Origin: Curtobacterium sp. HSID17257
GTDB lineage: Bacteria > Actinomycetota > Actinomycetes > Actinomycetales > Microbacteriaceae
Reading direction: 5' to 3'
Length of the DNA: 48,979 nt
Assembly: GCF_003989515.1 (NCBI RefSeq)
Contig: NZ_RBLU01000014.1
Span: 1-48,979, forward strand
Numbering within the stretch: the stretch's first letter is position 1; each line of letters starts with the position of its first letter. A program made the translations under genes and the position numbers. The notes below the pieces were generated by a model. The model searched no databases and was not told where the DNA came from. It saw only the letters and a list, made by a program, of their open reading frames with translations. Positions 1 through 9,669 of the stretch are shown piece after piece.

Positions 1-42
1 TGGTTCCTCCGGACGGCCGTCGAAGCCCTCGGGTCGCTTCAC
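1..42 (-). CDS. ftsQ: FtsQ-like cell division protein, N-terminal fragment (cut by window edge)
   Basis: Only the first 14 codons are inside the window; they read [14 protein letters not shown] from a GTG at 42-40. The GTG overlaps the murC stop codon (TGA, 41-39) as GTGA, the same coupling seen at most junctions of this cluster. FtsQ normally follows murC in actinobacterial dcw clusters, and a charged cytoplasmic N-terminus before a single membrane helix is expected of it. The identity rests on position alone because the membrane and POTRA regions lie outside the window. Confidence 0.5.
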   Translation of the reverse strand, partial: MKRPEGFDGRPEEP

Positions 43-1466
43 TGCGCGCGGTCCCCGTCGCCGTCCTGGCGGAGCGCACCGAGGACCTGCGGGATGATCC
101 GGTACACGTCACCGCAGCTCAGCGTCATGACGATGTCGCCGTCGCGGGCGACCGCGGCCGCGCGGGCGGCGGCGTCGTCCCAGTCCGGCAGGAACTCGAC
201 CTTCGACTGGTCCGTGAAGCGTTCCTGGACGAGGGCGCCGGTGACGCCGGGCTCCGGGTCCTCGCGGGCGCCGTAGACGTCGAGCACGACCGTGTGGTCG
301 GCCAGCTCCTCGTAGACCCGGGCGAAGTCGCCGGCCATGAGCCGTGTGCGCGAGTACAGGTGCGGCTGGTGGATCGCGATGATCCGGCCGTCGCCGACGA
401 CGTTCCGTGCTGCGCGCAGCGCGGCCGCGACCTCGGTCGGGTGGTGCGCGTAGTCGTCGTAGACCGACACCCCGCGTTCGACGCCGTGCAGCTCGAACCG
501 GCGCTCGGTGCCGCCGAACGCCTCGATGCCGCGGATCGCGTCGGCGGGCTCGACCCCCAGCCCGGTGAGCACCGCGAAGGCACCCACCGCGTTGACCGCG
601 TTGTGCCGGCCGGGCACCCGGAGCGTCATGTGGTGCTGCTGGCCGTCGGCGCGGAGGTCGACCTCGACGCTCGCGGCCTCGACGATGCGCTCGATGCGGA
701 CGTCGGCGTCGGCGGCCTCGCCGAAGGTGACGATCTCCGGGGCGTGCTCGCGGGCCCGCACGCCCTCGGTCACCCGCTTCGCGCCCGCGTCGTCGCTCGA
801 CACGACGATGCGCTCCCTCGCCTTGCCGGCGAACTCGACGAACGCGTCGATGAACGCCTGCTCGCTGCCGTAGTGGTCGAGGTGGTCGGCGTCCACGTTC
901 GTGATGAGCGCGACCGCGACGTCGTAGAGCAGGAAGGACCCGTCGGACTCGTCCGCCTCGACGACGAACAGGTCGCTGGCGCCGGGAGCCGAGCTCGTGC
1001 CGAGCGACTGGATGACGCCGCCGTTGACGAAGCTCGGGTCGAGGCCGAGCTCGACCATCGCGGTGACGATCATGCCCGTCGAGGTGGTCTTGCCGTGCGC
1101 ACCGGCGACCGCGACCAGGCGGTGCTCGGCGATGAGCGCGGCGAGGGCCTGGGAGCGGTGCAGCACCGGGAGCCCGCGGCGCTGCGCCTCGAGGAGCTCG
1201 GGGTTGTCCGGCCACAGGGCGCTCGTGACCACGACGGTGTCGGCGTCGCCGAGGTTCGCGGCGTCGTGGCCGACGTGCACCTCGGCCCCGAGCTCGCGCA
1301 TCGTGCCGGTCGTGGCGGTCTCGCGGGAGTCGCTGCCCGTGACGCGGTGCCCGGCGGCCAGGAACATCCGTGCGATGCCGCTCATGCCGGACCCGCCGAT
1401 GCCGACGAAGTGGACCGTGCCGAGGTCGTCCGGGATCGGCTGGGTCAGGTCCGGCTTGATGGTCAT
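39..1466 (-). CDS. murC: UDP-N-acetylmuramate--L-alanine ligase MurC
   Basis: This cytoplasmic ATP-dependent ligase adds L-alanine to UDP-MurNAc, the first amino acid of the peptidoglycan stem. The 475-residue product has the N-terminal Rossmann-type motif [10 protein letters not shown] (about 21-30), the Mur ligase P-loop GAHGKTT (122-128) and the central domain signature around DYAHHPTE. Length is normal. The ATG at 1466 is preferred because it overlaps the murG stop (TGA 1465-1463) as ATGA; in-frame codons upstream belong to murG's repetitive tail in another frame. It sits between murG and ftsQ and is probably translated by coupling. Confidence 0.97.
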   Translation of the reverse strand: MTIKPDLTQPIPDDLGTVHFVGIGGSGMSGIARMFLAAGHRVTGSDSRETATTGTMRELGAEVHVGHDAANLGDADTVVVTSALWPDNPELLEAQRRGLPVLHRSQALAALIAEHRLVAVAGAHGKTTSTGMIVTAMVELGLDPSFVNGGVIQSLGTSSAPGASDLFVVEADESDGSFLLYDVAVALITNVDADHLDHYGSEQAFIDAFVEFAGKARERIVVSSDDAGAKRVTEGVRAREHAPEIVTFGEAADADVRIERIVEAASVEVDLRADGQQHHMTLRVPGRHNAVNAVGAFAVLTGLGVEPADAIRGIEAFGGTERRFELHGVERGVSVYDDYAHHPTEVAAALRAARNVVGDGRIIAIHQPHLYSRTRLMAGDFARVYEELADHTVVLDVYGAREDPEPGVTGALVQERFTDQSKVEFLPDWDDAAARAAAVARDGDIVMTLSCGDVYRIIPQVLGALRQDGDGDRAQ

Positions 1467-2659
1467 CGTTCCTCCGTGGTGCTGGTGCTGGTGTGCTCCG
1501 CGCCGGGTCCGCCGGTGCGCTCCGCGCCTGGTCCGCCGGTGCGCTCCGGGCGGGTACCGCCGGTGCGGTCTGCGCGGGGCCTGCTGCTGCGCTTCGACGC
1601 TTCGCGCACGAGGGCCGTCATCCGGTCGGCGCCGTCGCGGTGTCCGACGCTGCCTGCGCGGACCGCCATGTCGGCGATCCGGGCCCGGTCGCGCAGGATC
1701 GGCAGCAGCTGGAACGTCACCCACTCGTCCGTGAACGCCGAGTCGTCGACGAGGACCGCTCCCCCGGAACCGACGACGTCCGCCGCGTTGTGCCGCTGCT
1801 CGCCGTTGCCCACCGGGTACGGCACGAGCACGCTCGGCAGTCCGACCGCCGTGAGCTCGCACACCATCCCCGCTCCGGACCGCGACACGACGAAGTCCGA
1901 CGCGGCGTAGGCCAGGTCCATCCGGTCGCAGTACGGCAGCACGTGGTAGCCGTCGAGGTCGCTCGGCCCGATGTCGGACTTCCCGCCGACGACGTGCAGC
2001 ACCTGCCAGCCCGCGTCGACGATCGCCGTCGCCGAACGGTTCACGGTCGTGTTGATGCTGCGCGCGCCGGACGATCCGCCCGTCACGAGCAGGACCGGGC
2101 GGTCGGGGTCGAGGCCGAACTCGGCCAGGCCCTCGGCCCGCGAGGCCCGACGGTCGAGCGACTCGATCTCCCGTCGCAGCGGCATGCCGACCACGCGACC
2201 GTGGCGCAGGTGTGTGTTCGAGAACGTCAGGCCGACGTGCCGGGTCAGCAGTGCGGCGAGCCGGTTCGCGAGCCCGGGCTTGGCGTTCTGCTCGTGCACG
2301 ACGATCGGGGTACCGGTCCGCTTCGCGGCGATGTAGGCCGGCGCCGCCGCGTAGCCGCCGACCCCGAGGACCACCTCGACGTCGTGCTCGCGGATGTACC
2401 GCTCGGTGCGCCGGACCGCGCCGAGGAAGCCGCCCGGGAAGCGGAGCGCGCGGGCGTCGAGCTTCCGGGGGAAGGGCAGGCGCGGGATCGTCAGCAGCTC
2501 GTAGCCGCGCATCGGGACGAGCCGGGCCTCGAGCCCCTCGGCGGTACCGAGGACGAGCACGCGGGCGTCCGGGTCCTGCTCGGTCAGCCGGTCGGCGACC
2601 GCGAGCAGCGGGTTGACGTGGCCGGCGGTGCCGCCGCCGGCGAAGAGGTAGGTGCTCAC
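1463..2659 (-). CDS. murG: UDP-GlcNAc:lipid I N-acetylglucosamine transferase MurG
   Basis: MurG transfers GlcNAc to lipid I at the inner face of the membrane to make lipid II. The 398-residue product starts [17 protein letters not shown], carrying the glycine-rich loop typical of the family. It also shows [17 protein letters not shown] and [10 protein letters not shown], as expected for GT-B fold MurG. The GTG at 2659 overlaps the ftsW stop (TGA 2658-2656) as GTGA. The last 35 or so residues are an odd low-complexity tail rich in Arg, Thr, Gly and Glu, encoded by 24-bp tandem repeats, and extend past the usual MurG end. Downstream murC overlaps by ATGA. Confidence 0.96.
   Translation of the reverse strand: MSTYLFAGGGTAGHVNPLLAVADRLTEQDPDARVLVLGTAEGLEARLVPMRGYELLTIPRLPFPRKLDARALRFPGGFLGAVRRTERYIREHDVEVVLGVGGYAAAPAYIAAKRTGTPIVVHEQNAKPGLANRLAALLTRHVGLTFSNTHLRHGRVVGMPLRREIESLDRRASRAEGLAEFGLDPDRPVLLVTGGSSGARSINTTVNRSATAIVDAGWQVLHVVGGKSDIGPSDLDGYHVLPYCDRMDLAYAASDFVVSRSGAGMVCELTAVGLPSVLVPYPVGNGEQRHNAADVVGSGGAVLVDDSAFTDEWVTFQLLPILRDRARIADMAVRAGSVGHRDGADRMTALVREASKRSSRPRADRTGGTRPERTGGPGAERTGGPGAEHTSTSTTEER
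1490..1577. repeat. 24-bp tandem repeat inside the 3' end of murG
   Basis: Three units of 24 bp (1490-1513, 1514-1537, 1538-1561) and a partial fourth (1562-1577) follow each other without spacers. Each unit begins GGTGYGCTCCG or close to it. Because 24 is a multiple of three, the repeat adds eight-residue blocks to the MurG C-terminus (ERTGGPGA-like) without shifting the frame. Confidence 0.85.
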
Positions 2660-3945
2660 CGGAGCACTCCGTTCTGTGGTGCGGAGGTGTCGCGCGCCCC
2701 GCCGGGACGACCCTTGCCCGGGAGTTCCCGCGCGAAGGACAGCACGACGCCGATCGCCAGCAGGGTCATGATGAGGGCGGACCCACCGGCGGAGATGAGG
2801 GGCAACGGTACACCGAGCACGGGCAGCAGACCGAGCACGACCGCGATGTTGACGAGCGCCTGCCCGATGATCCACGCCATGATCCCGCCGGTGACGGTCC
2901 GCACGAACGGGTCGTCCGACTGGCGGATCACCTTGATCATGCTGACGGCCAGGACGATGAACAGGGCCAGCACGACGACGGCTCCGATGAGCCCGAGTTC
3001 CTCGCCGACGATCGCGAAGATGTAGTCGTTGTCCGCCTCGGGCAGCCACGACCACTTCGCCTTCGAGTTGCCGAGGCCGACGCCGAACACACCGCCGGAC
3101 GCCAGCGCCCACATGCCGTGCACGGGCTGCCAGCACAGGTCCTGGTACTGGTTCGAGTCGGTGCAGCCGGAGAGCCACGCGTTGATGCGGTACTGCCGGG
3201 ACGCCGACGTCATGGTCACGAAGGGCAGCACGACCGCGACGGCTCCGACGATGATGAGCAGGTGCTTCGCCCGGGCACCACCGATGTACAGGGCGCCGAG
3301 CAGCAGGATGAGCATGATCATCGCGGTGCCCTGGTCGCCGCCGAGGAGCACCATCGCGAGCGGCAGCACCGTCGCGATGCCGATCGGCAGGAACAGCTCC
3401 TTCCACTCCCGCAGCCGGTCGCGCTTCACGTAGATGATCGCGCCGACGGCCAGGGCGATGCCGAGCTTCACGGCCTCGGACGGCTGGGCGCTGAACGAGC
3501 CGAGCCGGATCCAGTTCCGGTTGCCCTGGATCTCGATGCCGAGCGGCGTGTAGACGAGCAGCTGCAGGACCAGCGCCGCGGCGAGGATCCGCATCGCCCA
3601 CTTCCGCCAGAGCCGAGCGGGCACACGACTGGCCACGAGCATGAGCGGGACGCCGAGCACCGCGTAGAGCCCCTGCTTCGAGGCCGCACCGAAGAAGTCG
3701 TGGGTGGCGGCGTACTGCTCGACACTCGACGACGACAGGACCATCACCACGCCGAACACGACGAGGAAGAGCGTCACGCCGAGGATCGTGTAGAACGTGC
3801 TCGACTCGGCGACGAACACGTTCTTCACCGCGACGACGGCGCCCCGCGCACGGCGAGGGGCGCCCGTGTGCTCGGTGCCCGTGTGTCCGGTGCTTCCCGT
3901 CGTCCGGCCGCCGCTACGGCCGCTCGGGAGATCCGTGGTCGCCAT
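2656..3945 (-). CDS. ftsW: Septal peptidoglycan glycosyltransferase FtsW (SEDS family)
   Basis: FtsW is the SEDS-family membrane glycosyltransferase that polymerises lipid II at the septum with its partner transpeptidase (ftsI, same cluster). The 429-residue product has a basic N-terminus of about 50 residues followed by about ten hydrophobic helices. It carries SEDS hallmarks such as NRNWIRLG (compare W-I), QPSEAVKLG and a C-terminal [13 protein letters not shown] block. The ATG at 3945 has GGGAGG eight bases upstream. It overlaps the end of murD by 32 bases and its own stop overlaps the murG start. RodA is the alternative paralogue, but location in the dcw cluster favours FtsW. Confidence 0.95.
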   Translation of the reverse strand: MATTDLPSGRSGGRTTGSTGHTGTEHTGAPRRARGAVVAVKNVFVAESSTFYTILGVTLFLVVFGVVMVLSSSSVEQYAATHDFFGAASKQGLYAVLGVPLMLVASRVPARLWRKWAMRILAAALVLQLLVYTPLGIEIQGNRNWIRLGSFSAQPSEAVKLGIALAVGAIIYVKRDRLREWKELFLPIGIATVLPLAMVLLGGDQGTAMIMLILLLGALYIGGARAKHLLIIVGAVAVVLPFVTMTSASRQYRINAWLSGCTDSNQYQDLCWQPVHGMWALASGGVFGVGLGNSKAKWSWLPEADNDYIFAIVGEELGLIGAVVVLALFIVLAVSMIKVIRQSDDPFVRTVTGGIMAWIIGQALVNIAVVLGLLPVLGVPLPLISAGGSALIMTLLAIGVVLSFARELPGKGRPGGARDTSAPQNGVLR

Positions 3946-5443
3946 CGGCTGTGCCTCCCAGGTGCTCGTGGACCGCCGCCGCGAACCGGCGCCCCCGGTC
4001 GGCGTAGGAGTCGAACTGGTCGAACGACGCGGCAGCCGGGGCGAGGAGGACCGTGTCGCCCGGTCGTGCGACCGAGGCGGCATGCCGGACCGCCTCGGGC
4101 ATGACCTGATCAGTGTCCGTCGCCTCGACCTGCAGGACCGGGACCGCCGGCGCGTGTCGCGCGAATGCCTCCAGCACCGGGGTGCGGTCCGTGCCGATGA
4201 CGACGACCGCTCGAGCTCCGGGGCCGAAGCGTTCGACGAGGGCGTCGATGTCGACGCCCTTGAACTGCCCGCCGACGACCCAGACGACGGTCTCGAACGA
4301 GGCCAGCGACGCGGTCGCCGCGTGCGGGTTGGTCGCCTTCGAGTCGTCGACCCACGTGACGCCGTCGGCCGTCGCGACGTGCTCCGTCCGGTGGTGGTCG
4401 GCGCGGAAGCCCTGCACCGCGGCACGGATGTGCGCGGGCTCGACGGCCGCCGCACGCGCGAGGGCGGCAGCAGCGAGGACGTTCATGGTCATGTGCGGGC
4501 TGGCGAGCCCGGCCTGCTCGAGGTCGGCCAGTGTCGCGAGCTCGAGGGCACTGTTCCGGCGGTCCTCGGTGAACGCGCGGTCGCAGAGCACGTCGTCGAC
4601 GATCCCCACGTCGCCCGGGGCGGGGACGCCGGGCGTGAAGCCGACGGCGCGGCACCCCTCGACCACGTCGGCGCCCTCGACCATGCGGCGCGTGGCCTCG
4701 TCGGAGGTGTTGTACACGCAGGCCATCACGGTGCGTTCGTAGACCTTCGCCTTGGCGGCCCGGTACGCCTCGGCGGAACCGTGCCACTCGAGGTGGTCGT
4801 CCGCGATGTTGAGGCAGGCGCTGGCGAGCGGCACGACCGCACCGTCGCCCGAGGTCGGCAGGTAGTGCAGCTGGTGGCTGGACAGCTCGACGACCAGGAC
4901 GTCGAAGCCCTCGGGGTCGCGGACCACGTCGAGGACCGGCACACCGATGTTCCCGCACGCGGCCGCGCGGAGCCCGGCGGCGGCGAACATCGCGGTCGTC
5001 AGCTGCGTCGTGGTGGTCTTGCCGTTCGTGCCCGTGATGGTGACCCAGGGCGCGGCGACCGGGCCGCGCACGACCTTGTCACGGACGCGCCAGGCGAGCT
5101 CGATGTCGCCCCACACGGTGCTGTGCTCGACCGACCAGCGGACCGAGGCGTTGTGCGGGGGCAGCCCGGGCGACACGACGACGACGTCCGGGGCCTGCTG
5201 CTCGAGGGCAGCCGGCACGGTGTCGAGCGGGGTGCGCTCGAACCGCGCGCCGATGACGTCGAGCAGCTCGATCGTGTCGGCCGGACCGTCGGGGGCGTAC
5301 ACGATGACGTCGCTGCCGAGCTCGACCAGCGTGTCGGCGACCGAGAACCCGGTCGAGCCGAGGCCGAGCACCGCGACGCGCAGCCCCTTCCAGCCCTCGG
5401 CGTACCAGCTGTCGAGTCCTTCGAGGCGGGCGTCAGCCGACAC
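3914..5443 (-). CDS. murD: UDP-N-acetylmuramoyl-L-alanine--D-glutamate ligase MurD
   Basis: MurD adds D-glutamate to UDP-MurNAc-L-Ala in the cytoplasm. The 509-residue product shows an N-terminal Rossmann motif (LGLGSTGFS, about 26-34), the P-loop GTNGKTTTT (138-146), and the C-terminal Mur ligase signatures [11 protein letters not shown] and [13 protein letters not shown] chose the GTG at 5443, which overlaps the end of mraY by 11 bases and has a TGGAG-type ribosome site; another GTG at 5476 lacks one. Upstream is mraY and downstream ftsW (32-base overlap). Confidence 0.96.
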   Translation of the reverse strand: MSADARLEGLDSWYAEGWKGLRVAVLGLGSTGFSVADTLVELGSDVIVYAPDGPADTIELLDVIGARFERTPLDTVPAALEQQAPDVVVVSPGLPPHNASVRWSVEHSTVWGDIELAWRVRDKVVRGPVAAPWVTITGTNGKTTTTQLTTAMFAAAGLRAAACGNIGVPVLDVVRDPEGFDVLVVELSSHQLHYLPTSGDGAVVPLASACLNIADDHLEWHGSAEAYRAAKAKVYERTVMACVYNTSDEATRRMVEGADVVEGCRAVGFTPGVPAPGDVGIVDDVLCDRAFTEDRRNSALELATLADLEQAGLASPHMTMNVLAAAALARAAAVEPAHIRAAVQGFRADHHRTEHVATADGVTWVDDSKATNPHAATASLASFETVVWVVGGQFKGVDIDALVERFGPGARAVVVIGTDRTPVLEAFARHAPAVPVLQVEATDTDQVMPEAVRHAASVARPGDTVLLAPAAASFDQFDSYADRGRRFAAAVHEHLGGTADGDHGSPERP

Positions 5444-6536
5444 GGGCGATCCACTCCAGGTAGAAGAGTCCGACACCGGCCGCGACGCAGAGCCCCGCGA
5501 TGATCCAGAACCGGACGACGACGGTCACCTCGGCCCACCCCTTCAGCTCGAAGTGGTGGTGCAGCGGGCTCATCCGGAAGATGCGCTTGCCGTGGGTGAT
5601 CTTGAAGTAGGCGCGCTGCAGGATGACCGACCCGGTGACGATGAAGAACAGGCCACCGATCAGGATGAGCAGCAGCTCGGTGCGGCTCAGGATCGCGAGT
5701 CCGGCCAGCGCACCACCGAGGCCGAGCGAACCGGTGTCGCCGAGGAAGATCTGCGCCGGCGACGTGTTGTACCAGAGGAACCCGATCAGGCCACCGCACA
5801 CCGCCGCCGCCACGACCGCGAGGTCGAGCGGGTCCGACGTGCTGTAGCAGGCGTGCGCGGTGCTCTCGTCGAGGCGGACGCCGCCGCAGATCTGGTTCGA
5901 CTGCCAGAAGCCGATGATGACGTACGACCCGATCGCCAGGATGCTCGAGCCGGTCGCGAGGCCGTCCAGCCCGTCCGCGACGTTCACTCCGTTCGAGGTG
6001 GAGACGGTCAGCAGCACGATCCACGCGAGGTACAGGACCGTGCCGATCACGGTGCCGAGTACCATGAAGTCGAGCCAGGGGACGTCACGGATCGCGGAGA
6101 TCATCGTCGACGCCGGGGGCTTGCCGTTGCCCGTCGGCACGACGAGCGCGATCGTGGCGAACACCACGCCGACGATGACCTGCCCCAGGACCTTCGCCCA
6201 GCCGCCGAGCCCGAGGCTCCGCTGTCGGCGGACCTTCAGGAAGTCGTCGATGAACCCGACGAAGCCGAGTCCGACCATCAGGAAGAGCACGAGCAGCCCG
6301 GACAGCGTGACCGAGTCGCGGCCGACCAGGTGCCCGACGAAGTAGCCGAGCACCGCGCCGAGGATCAGGACGATGCCGCCCATGGTCGCCGTACCGCGCT
6401 TGGTGTGGTGCGACTGCGGGCCGTCGTCACGGATGAACTGGCCCCAGCCGAGCCGGTGGAAGAGCTTGATGAACAGCGGTGTGAGCAGCAGTGTGAACAC
6501 CAGCGCCACGGCGCCGGCGACGAGGAGCGCGATCAT
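5433..6536 (-). CDS. mraY: Phospho-N-acetylmuramoyl-pentapeptide-transferase MraY
   Basis: MraY joins phospho-MurNAc-pentapeptide to undecaprenyl phosphate, making lipid I. The 367-residue polytopic protein has about ten hydrophobic helices. It shows [12 protein letters not shown] near the N-terminus, [15 protein letters not shown] with the catalytic aspartates, [10 protein letters not shown], and the C-terminal [11 protein letters not shown] histidine motif. The ATG at 6536 overlaps the murF stop (TGA 6535-6533) as ATGA. Length and motifs are entirely ordinary. Confidence 0.98.
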   Translation of the reverse strand: MIALLVAGAVALVFTLLLTPLFIKLFHRLGWGQFIRDDGPQSHHTKRGTATMGGIVLILGAVLGYFVGHLVGRDSVTLSGLLVLFLMVGLGFVGFIDDFLKVRRQRSLGLGGWAKVLGQVIVGVVFATIALVVPTGNGKPPASTMISAIRDVPWLDFMVLGTVIGTVLYLAWIVLLTVSTSNGVNVADGLDGLATGSSILAIGSYVIIGFWQSNQICGGVRLDESTAHACYSTSDPLDLAVVAAAVCGGLIGFLWYNTSPAQIFLGDTGSLGLGGALAGLAILSRTELLLILIGGLFFIVTGSVILQRAYFKITHGKRIFRMSPLHHHFELKGWAEVTVVVRFWIIAGLCVAAGVGLFYLEWIARVG

Positions 6537-8029
6537 TCGGTGACACCTCCGAGGCGGTCGCCGAGGAATCGCAGTTCGGCGGACTTCGAGGACTTGACGA
6601 GGACGACGTCGCCGGGGCGGACCATCTCCTGCAGGGCGTGGACGGCTGCGTCGACGTCCTCGATGTACACGGACTCGCCGTCCCACGATCCCTCGAGGGT
6701 GGCGGCCTGGTGGATCGGTGCAGCGCCGGGTCCGACGACCACGAGCTGCCCGATGTTCAGACGGACGACGAGCCGGCCGATGGTGTCGTGCTCCTCGGTC
6801 GAGAACTCGCCGAGTTCCGCCATCTCGCCGAGCACGGCGACGGATCGCTCCCCCGGGCGCACGATCTGCGCCAGGGTCCGGAGCGCGGCGGCCATCGAGT
6901 CGGGCGACGCGTTGTACGCGTCGTTGATGACGGTCACGCCCTCCGGTCCGCCCTGGAGGAGCTCCATGCGCCAGCGCTCGGCCCGCGTCATCGACGCGAG
7001 CGCCTCGGCGCCGGCGGCGAGCGGCACGCCCCACAGGTGGGCGACGGTGAGCGCGGCCGACGCGTTCATCGCGTGGTGCTCGCCGAGGATGGCGAGGCGG
7101 ACGTCGACGGTCTCGGGGACCGGCGACGTGCCTCCCTCGTGGTCCGCGGCGGCCTCGTGCGGGACGGGAGGCGCGGTGAGCGTGAAACGCGTGCCGCTGC
7201 GGTCCGTCTCGATGCCGGCGATGCGGTAGTCGGCACCGGCGGACGTGCCGAAGCCGACGACCCGCGCGTCGGTGATCGCGCGCATCGACGCGACCCGGTC
7301 GTCGTCCACGTTGAGCAGGGCCGTCGCGGTGGCGGGCAGGTCGGTGACCATCTCCGACTTCGCACGCTGCGTCGCCTCGATGCCGCCGAACTCGCCGGCG
7401 TGCGCGAGCCCGACCTTGAGGACGACGCCCACGTCCGGCTCGGCGATCCAGACGAGCTTCGCGATGTGACCCGTGCCGCTCGCCCCCATCTCGACGACGA
7501 GGAACCGCGTGTCGTGGGTGACGCGGAGCATCGACACCGGGGCGCCGACGTGGTTGTTGAACGATCCCTGCGGCGCGACGGTGGCACCGTGCTGCTCGAG
7601 GATCGTGCGGAGCATGTTCTTGGTGCTCGTCTTGCCGTTCGAGCCCGTGATGCCGACGACGCGCAGGGGGGCAGGACGACCCTGCTCGTCCGTGCGGTCG
7701 GCGCTCGAGGCGCGGACGCGTGCGACGACCTCGTGCGCGAGCGCGGCGAGGGCGGCGTACCCGTCGGACACGACGACCTGCGCGGCGGCGGTGCCGTCCG
7801 GCAGTGCGACGGCGCGCTCGGTCACGACCAGGGCCGCACCGGCCTGGACCGCGTTCGGCACGAAGCGGTGGCCGTCGGTCTCCTCGCCGAGCAGGGCGAA
7901 GAACACGCTGCCGGCGGCGACCAGGCGCGAATCGGTCTCGACGCTGCCGTCGACGACCTGCTCGGGGGCACCGTCGACGAGCTCGCCGCCGATCGCGGCC
8001 GCGATCTCGGCGAGGGTCAGGGCGATCAT
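6533..8029 (-). CDS. murF: UDP-MurNAc-tripeptide--D-alanyl-D-alanine ligase MurF
   Basis: MurF adds D-Ala-D-Ala to the UDP-MurNAc tripeptide. The 498-residue product has the N-terminal substrate domain, the P-loop [10 protein letters not shown] (about 130-139), and the C-terminal [15 protein letters not shown] and [10 protein letters not shown] motifs characteristic of MurF. The ATG at 8029 overlaps the murE stop (TGA 8028-8026) as ATGA with a GGAG-type site just upstream. Residues 105-120 form a variable charged insert before the P-loop. If MurE here adds an unusual third residue, MurF must accept it too. Confidence 0.97.
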   Translation of the reverse strand: MIALTLAEIAAAIGGELVDGAPEQVVDGSVETDSRLVAAGSVFFALLGEETDGHRFVPNAVQAGAALVVTERAVALPDGTAAAQVVVSDGYAALAALAHEVVARVRASSADRTDEQGRPAPLRVVGITGSNGKTSTKNMLRTILEQHGATVAPQGSFNNHVGAPVSMLRVTHDTRFLVVEMGASGTGHIAKLVWIAEPDVGVVLKVGLAHAGEFGGIEATQRAKSEMVTDLPATATALLNVDDDRVASMRAITDARVVGFGTSAGADYRIAGIETDRSGTRFTLTAPPVPHEAAADHEGGTSPVPETVDVRLAILGEHHAMNASAALTVAHLWGVPLAAGAEALASMTRAERWRMELLQGGPEGVTVINDAYNASPDSMAAALRTLAQIVRPGERSVAVLGEMAELGEFSTEEHDTIGRLVVRLNIGQLVVVGPGAAPIHQAATLEGSWDGESVYIEDVDAAVHALQEMVRPGDVVLVKSSKSAELRFLGDRLGGVTE

Positions 8030-9669
8030 CGGATCTCCTCCGCCGGGCCGGAGTTCGGCTCCCAGCCGGCCTCGCGGAGGGCCTGTCGGGCCTCGTCGCG
8101 CGCCGAGTAGGGCGTGCGGACCCCCGCGATGTCGCGGTAGTCCTGGTGACCGGGGCCGGCCCAGAGGATCGAGTCGCCCTCGCCGAGCAGGCTCACGGCC
8201 TTGCGGATCGCGGCCTCGGGCGGGCTGACCTCGTACGTCTCGTGGTCCGGGTAGGCCTCGCGCGCGGCGTCGACCAGGGTCTTCCGGATGGACGCGGCGT
8301 CCTCGAAGCGCGGGTGGTGGTCGGTGACGACGAGGATGTCGCTCCCCGCCGCAGCCACCCGGGCCATGTCGCCGCGCTTGGTCGTGTCGCGGTCGCCGTC
8401 GGCGCCGAAGAGCATCAGCACCTTGCCGGTCGTGAACTGTCGGACGGCAGCGAGGGTGTTCTCGAACGCGTCGGCGCTGTGGCCGAAGTCGACGTAGACG
8501 CTCGGGCCCGAGTCGCCGGAGACGCGCTCGGTCCGGCCCGGCAGGTAGCACTCGATCGCACTGACCGGGTGCTCGTCGGTCTCGTCCGCGTAGCGGCGGT
8601 GGTTCGACGCGAGGGCGTGCGCGATGGCGCCGAGCTCGAAGCCGCCCTCGACCAGCATCACGATCGCCAGTGCCGCGTTGGCCGCCATGTGCCAGCCGAT
8701 CAGCGGCACGCGGGTGGTCAGCTCACGGCCCTCGGGGCCGGTCAGCCGGAACGCGGTCCAGGCCGCGTGCGCCTCGACGATGTCGACGTGCCACTCGGCC
8801 TCGACCTCGGGGTGCACCGTGATCGTCGTGACCGGGATGCGGGAGTCCTGCACCACGCGGTGGCCCCAGTCGGTGTCCAGCGAGACGACACCACGACGGG
8901 CGTGCTCGGGCTGGAACAGCGGGAGCTTCGCCTGGTAGTACTCCTCCATGTCGGCGTAGTCGTCGAGGTGGTCGTGCGACAGGTTCGTGAACCCGGCGAC
9001 GTCGAACACGATGCCGTCGACGCGGTGGCGGCTCAGGGCCTGAGCGCTGACCTCGACGGCGACCGCGCGGACCTCGGACTCGCGCATGCGGGCCAGGAGC
9101 GCGTGCATCTCGCTGGCCTCGGGCGTGGTCAGGCGGCTCGTCACGCTGAGCGAGCCGATGTGGCGCTCGGCGGTCGAGCTGAGGCCGGTGACCAGGCCGA
9201 GCTGCTTGAGGATGCCCTCGAGGATGTACGACGTGCTGGTCTTGCCGTTCGTGCCGGTCGTCGCGAAGAGCTGCGGCAGGTCGGTGGCCTCGTCCGGGTG
9301 GGTGCGGTAGACCCACGCCGAGACGTCGCCGAGTGCGGCGCGCGGGTCCTCGACCACGAGCACCGGCAGGCCGGACGACTCTGCGAGGGCGACACCGTCG
9401 GCGTCGGTCAGCACCGCGACGGCACCGCGCTCGGCGGCCTCGGTCGCGAACTGGGCGCCGTGGCGGTTCGCGCCGTGCACGCCGACGAACAGGTCACCCG
9501 GCTGCACCTCGGCAGCGCTCAGCGTGACGCCCGTCGTCTCGACGGCGTCGACGGAGCCGACCACGCGCATGCCGAACGCGTTCGCGAGCTCGGCCACGCT
9601 CCTCGGGGTCGGGTGTTCGGGTCGGAGGACCGGGGGGATCCGTGCGGACAAGTGCTCCTTCTTCCTCAC
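8026..9669 (-). CDS. murE: MurE-type UDP-MurNAc-dipeptide ligase with non-canonical signature motifs
   Basis: Mur ligase adding residue 3 of the stem peptide. The 547-residue product has the P-loop GTNGKTSTS (139-147) and the usual three-domain length. Several signatures differ from the textbook MurE: VDFGHSAD (393-400) for [21 protein letters not shown] for FGCGGDRDxxKRP, DHHPRFED (450-457) for the DNPR loop that reads the third amino acid, and GPGHQDYR for GKGHExYQ. The GTG at 9669 overlaps the ftsI stop as GTGA. A TTG about 15 bases downstream is a weaker start. Position and fold make MurE secure; which amino acid it adds is open, and L-homoserine is my inference. Confidence 0.93.
   Translation of the reverse strand: MRKKEHLSARIPPVLRPEHPTPRSVAELANAFGMRVVGSVDAVETTGVTLSAAEVQPGDLFVGVHGANRHGAQFATEAAERGAVAVLTDADGVALAESSGLPVLVVEDPRAALGDVSAWVYRTHPDEATDLPQLFATTGTNGKTSTSYILEGILKQLGLVTGLSSTAERHIGSLSVTSRLTTPEASEMHALLARMRESEVRAVAVEVSAQALSRHRVDGIVFDVAGFTNLSHDHLDDYADMEEYYQAKLPLFQPEHARRGVVSLDTDWGHRVVQDSRIPVTTITVHPEVEAEWHVDIVEAHAAWTAFRLTGPEGRELTTRVPLIGWHMAANAALAIVMLVEGGFELGAIAHALASNHRRYADETDEHPVSAIECYLPGRTERVSGDSGPSVYVDFGHSADAFENTLAAVRQFTTGKVLMLFGADGDRDTTKRGDMARVAAAGSDILVVTDHHPRFEDAASIRKTLVDAAREAYPDHETYEVSPPEAAIRKAVSLLGEGDSILWAGPGHQDYRDIAGVRTPYSARDEARQALREAGWEPNSGPAEEIR

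Noticed and set aside
294-1910. Long plus-strand reading frame opposite murC/murG
   Set aside because: Composition is that of an antisense shadow (Val/Arg/Asp-rich), with no motif or ribosome site; murC and murG are secure on the other strand.
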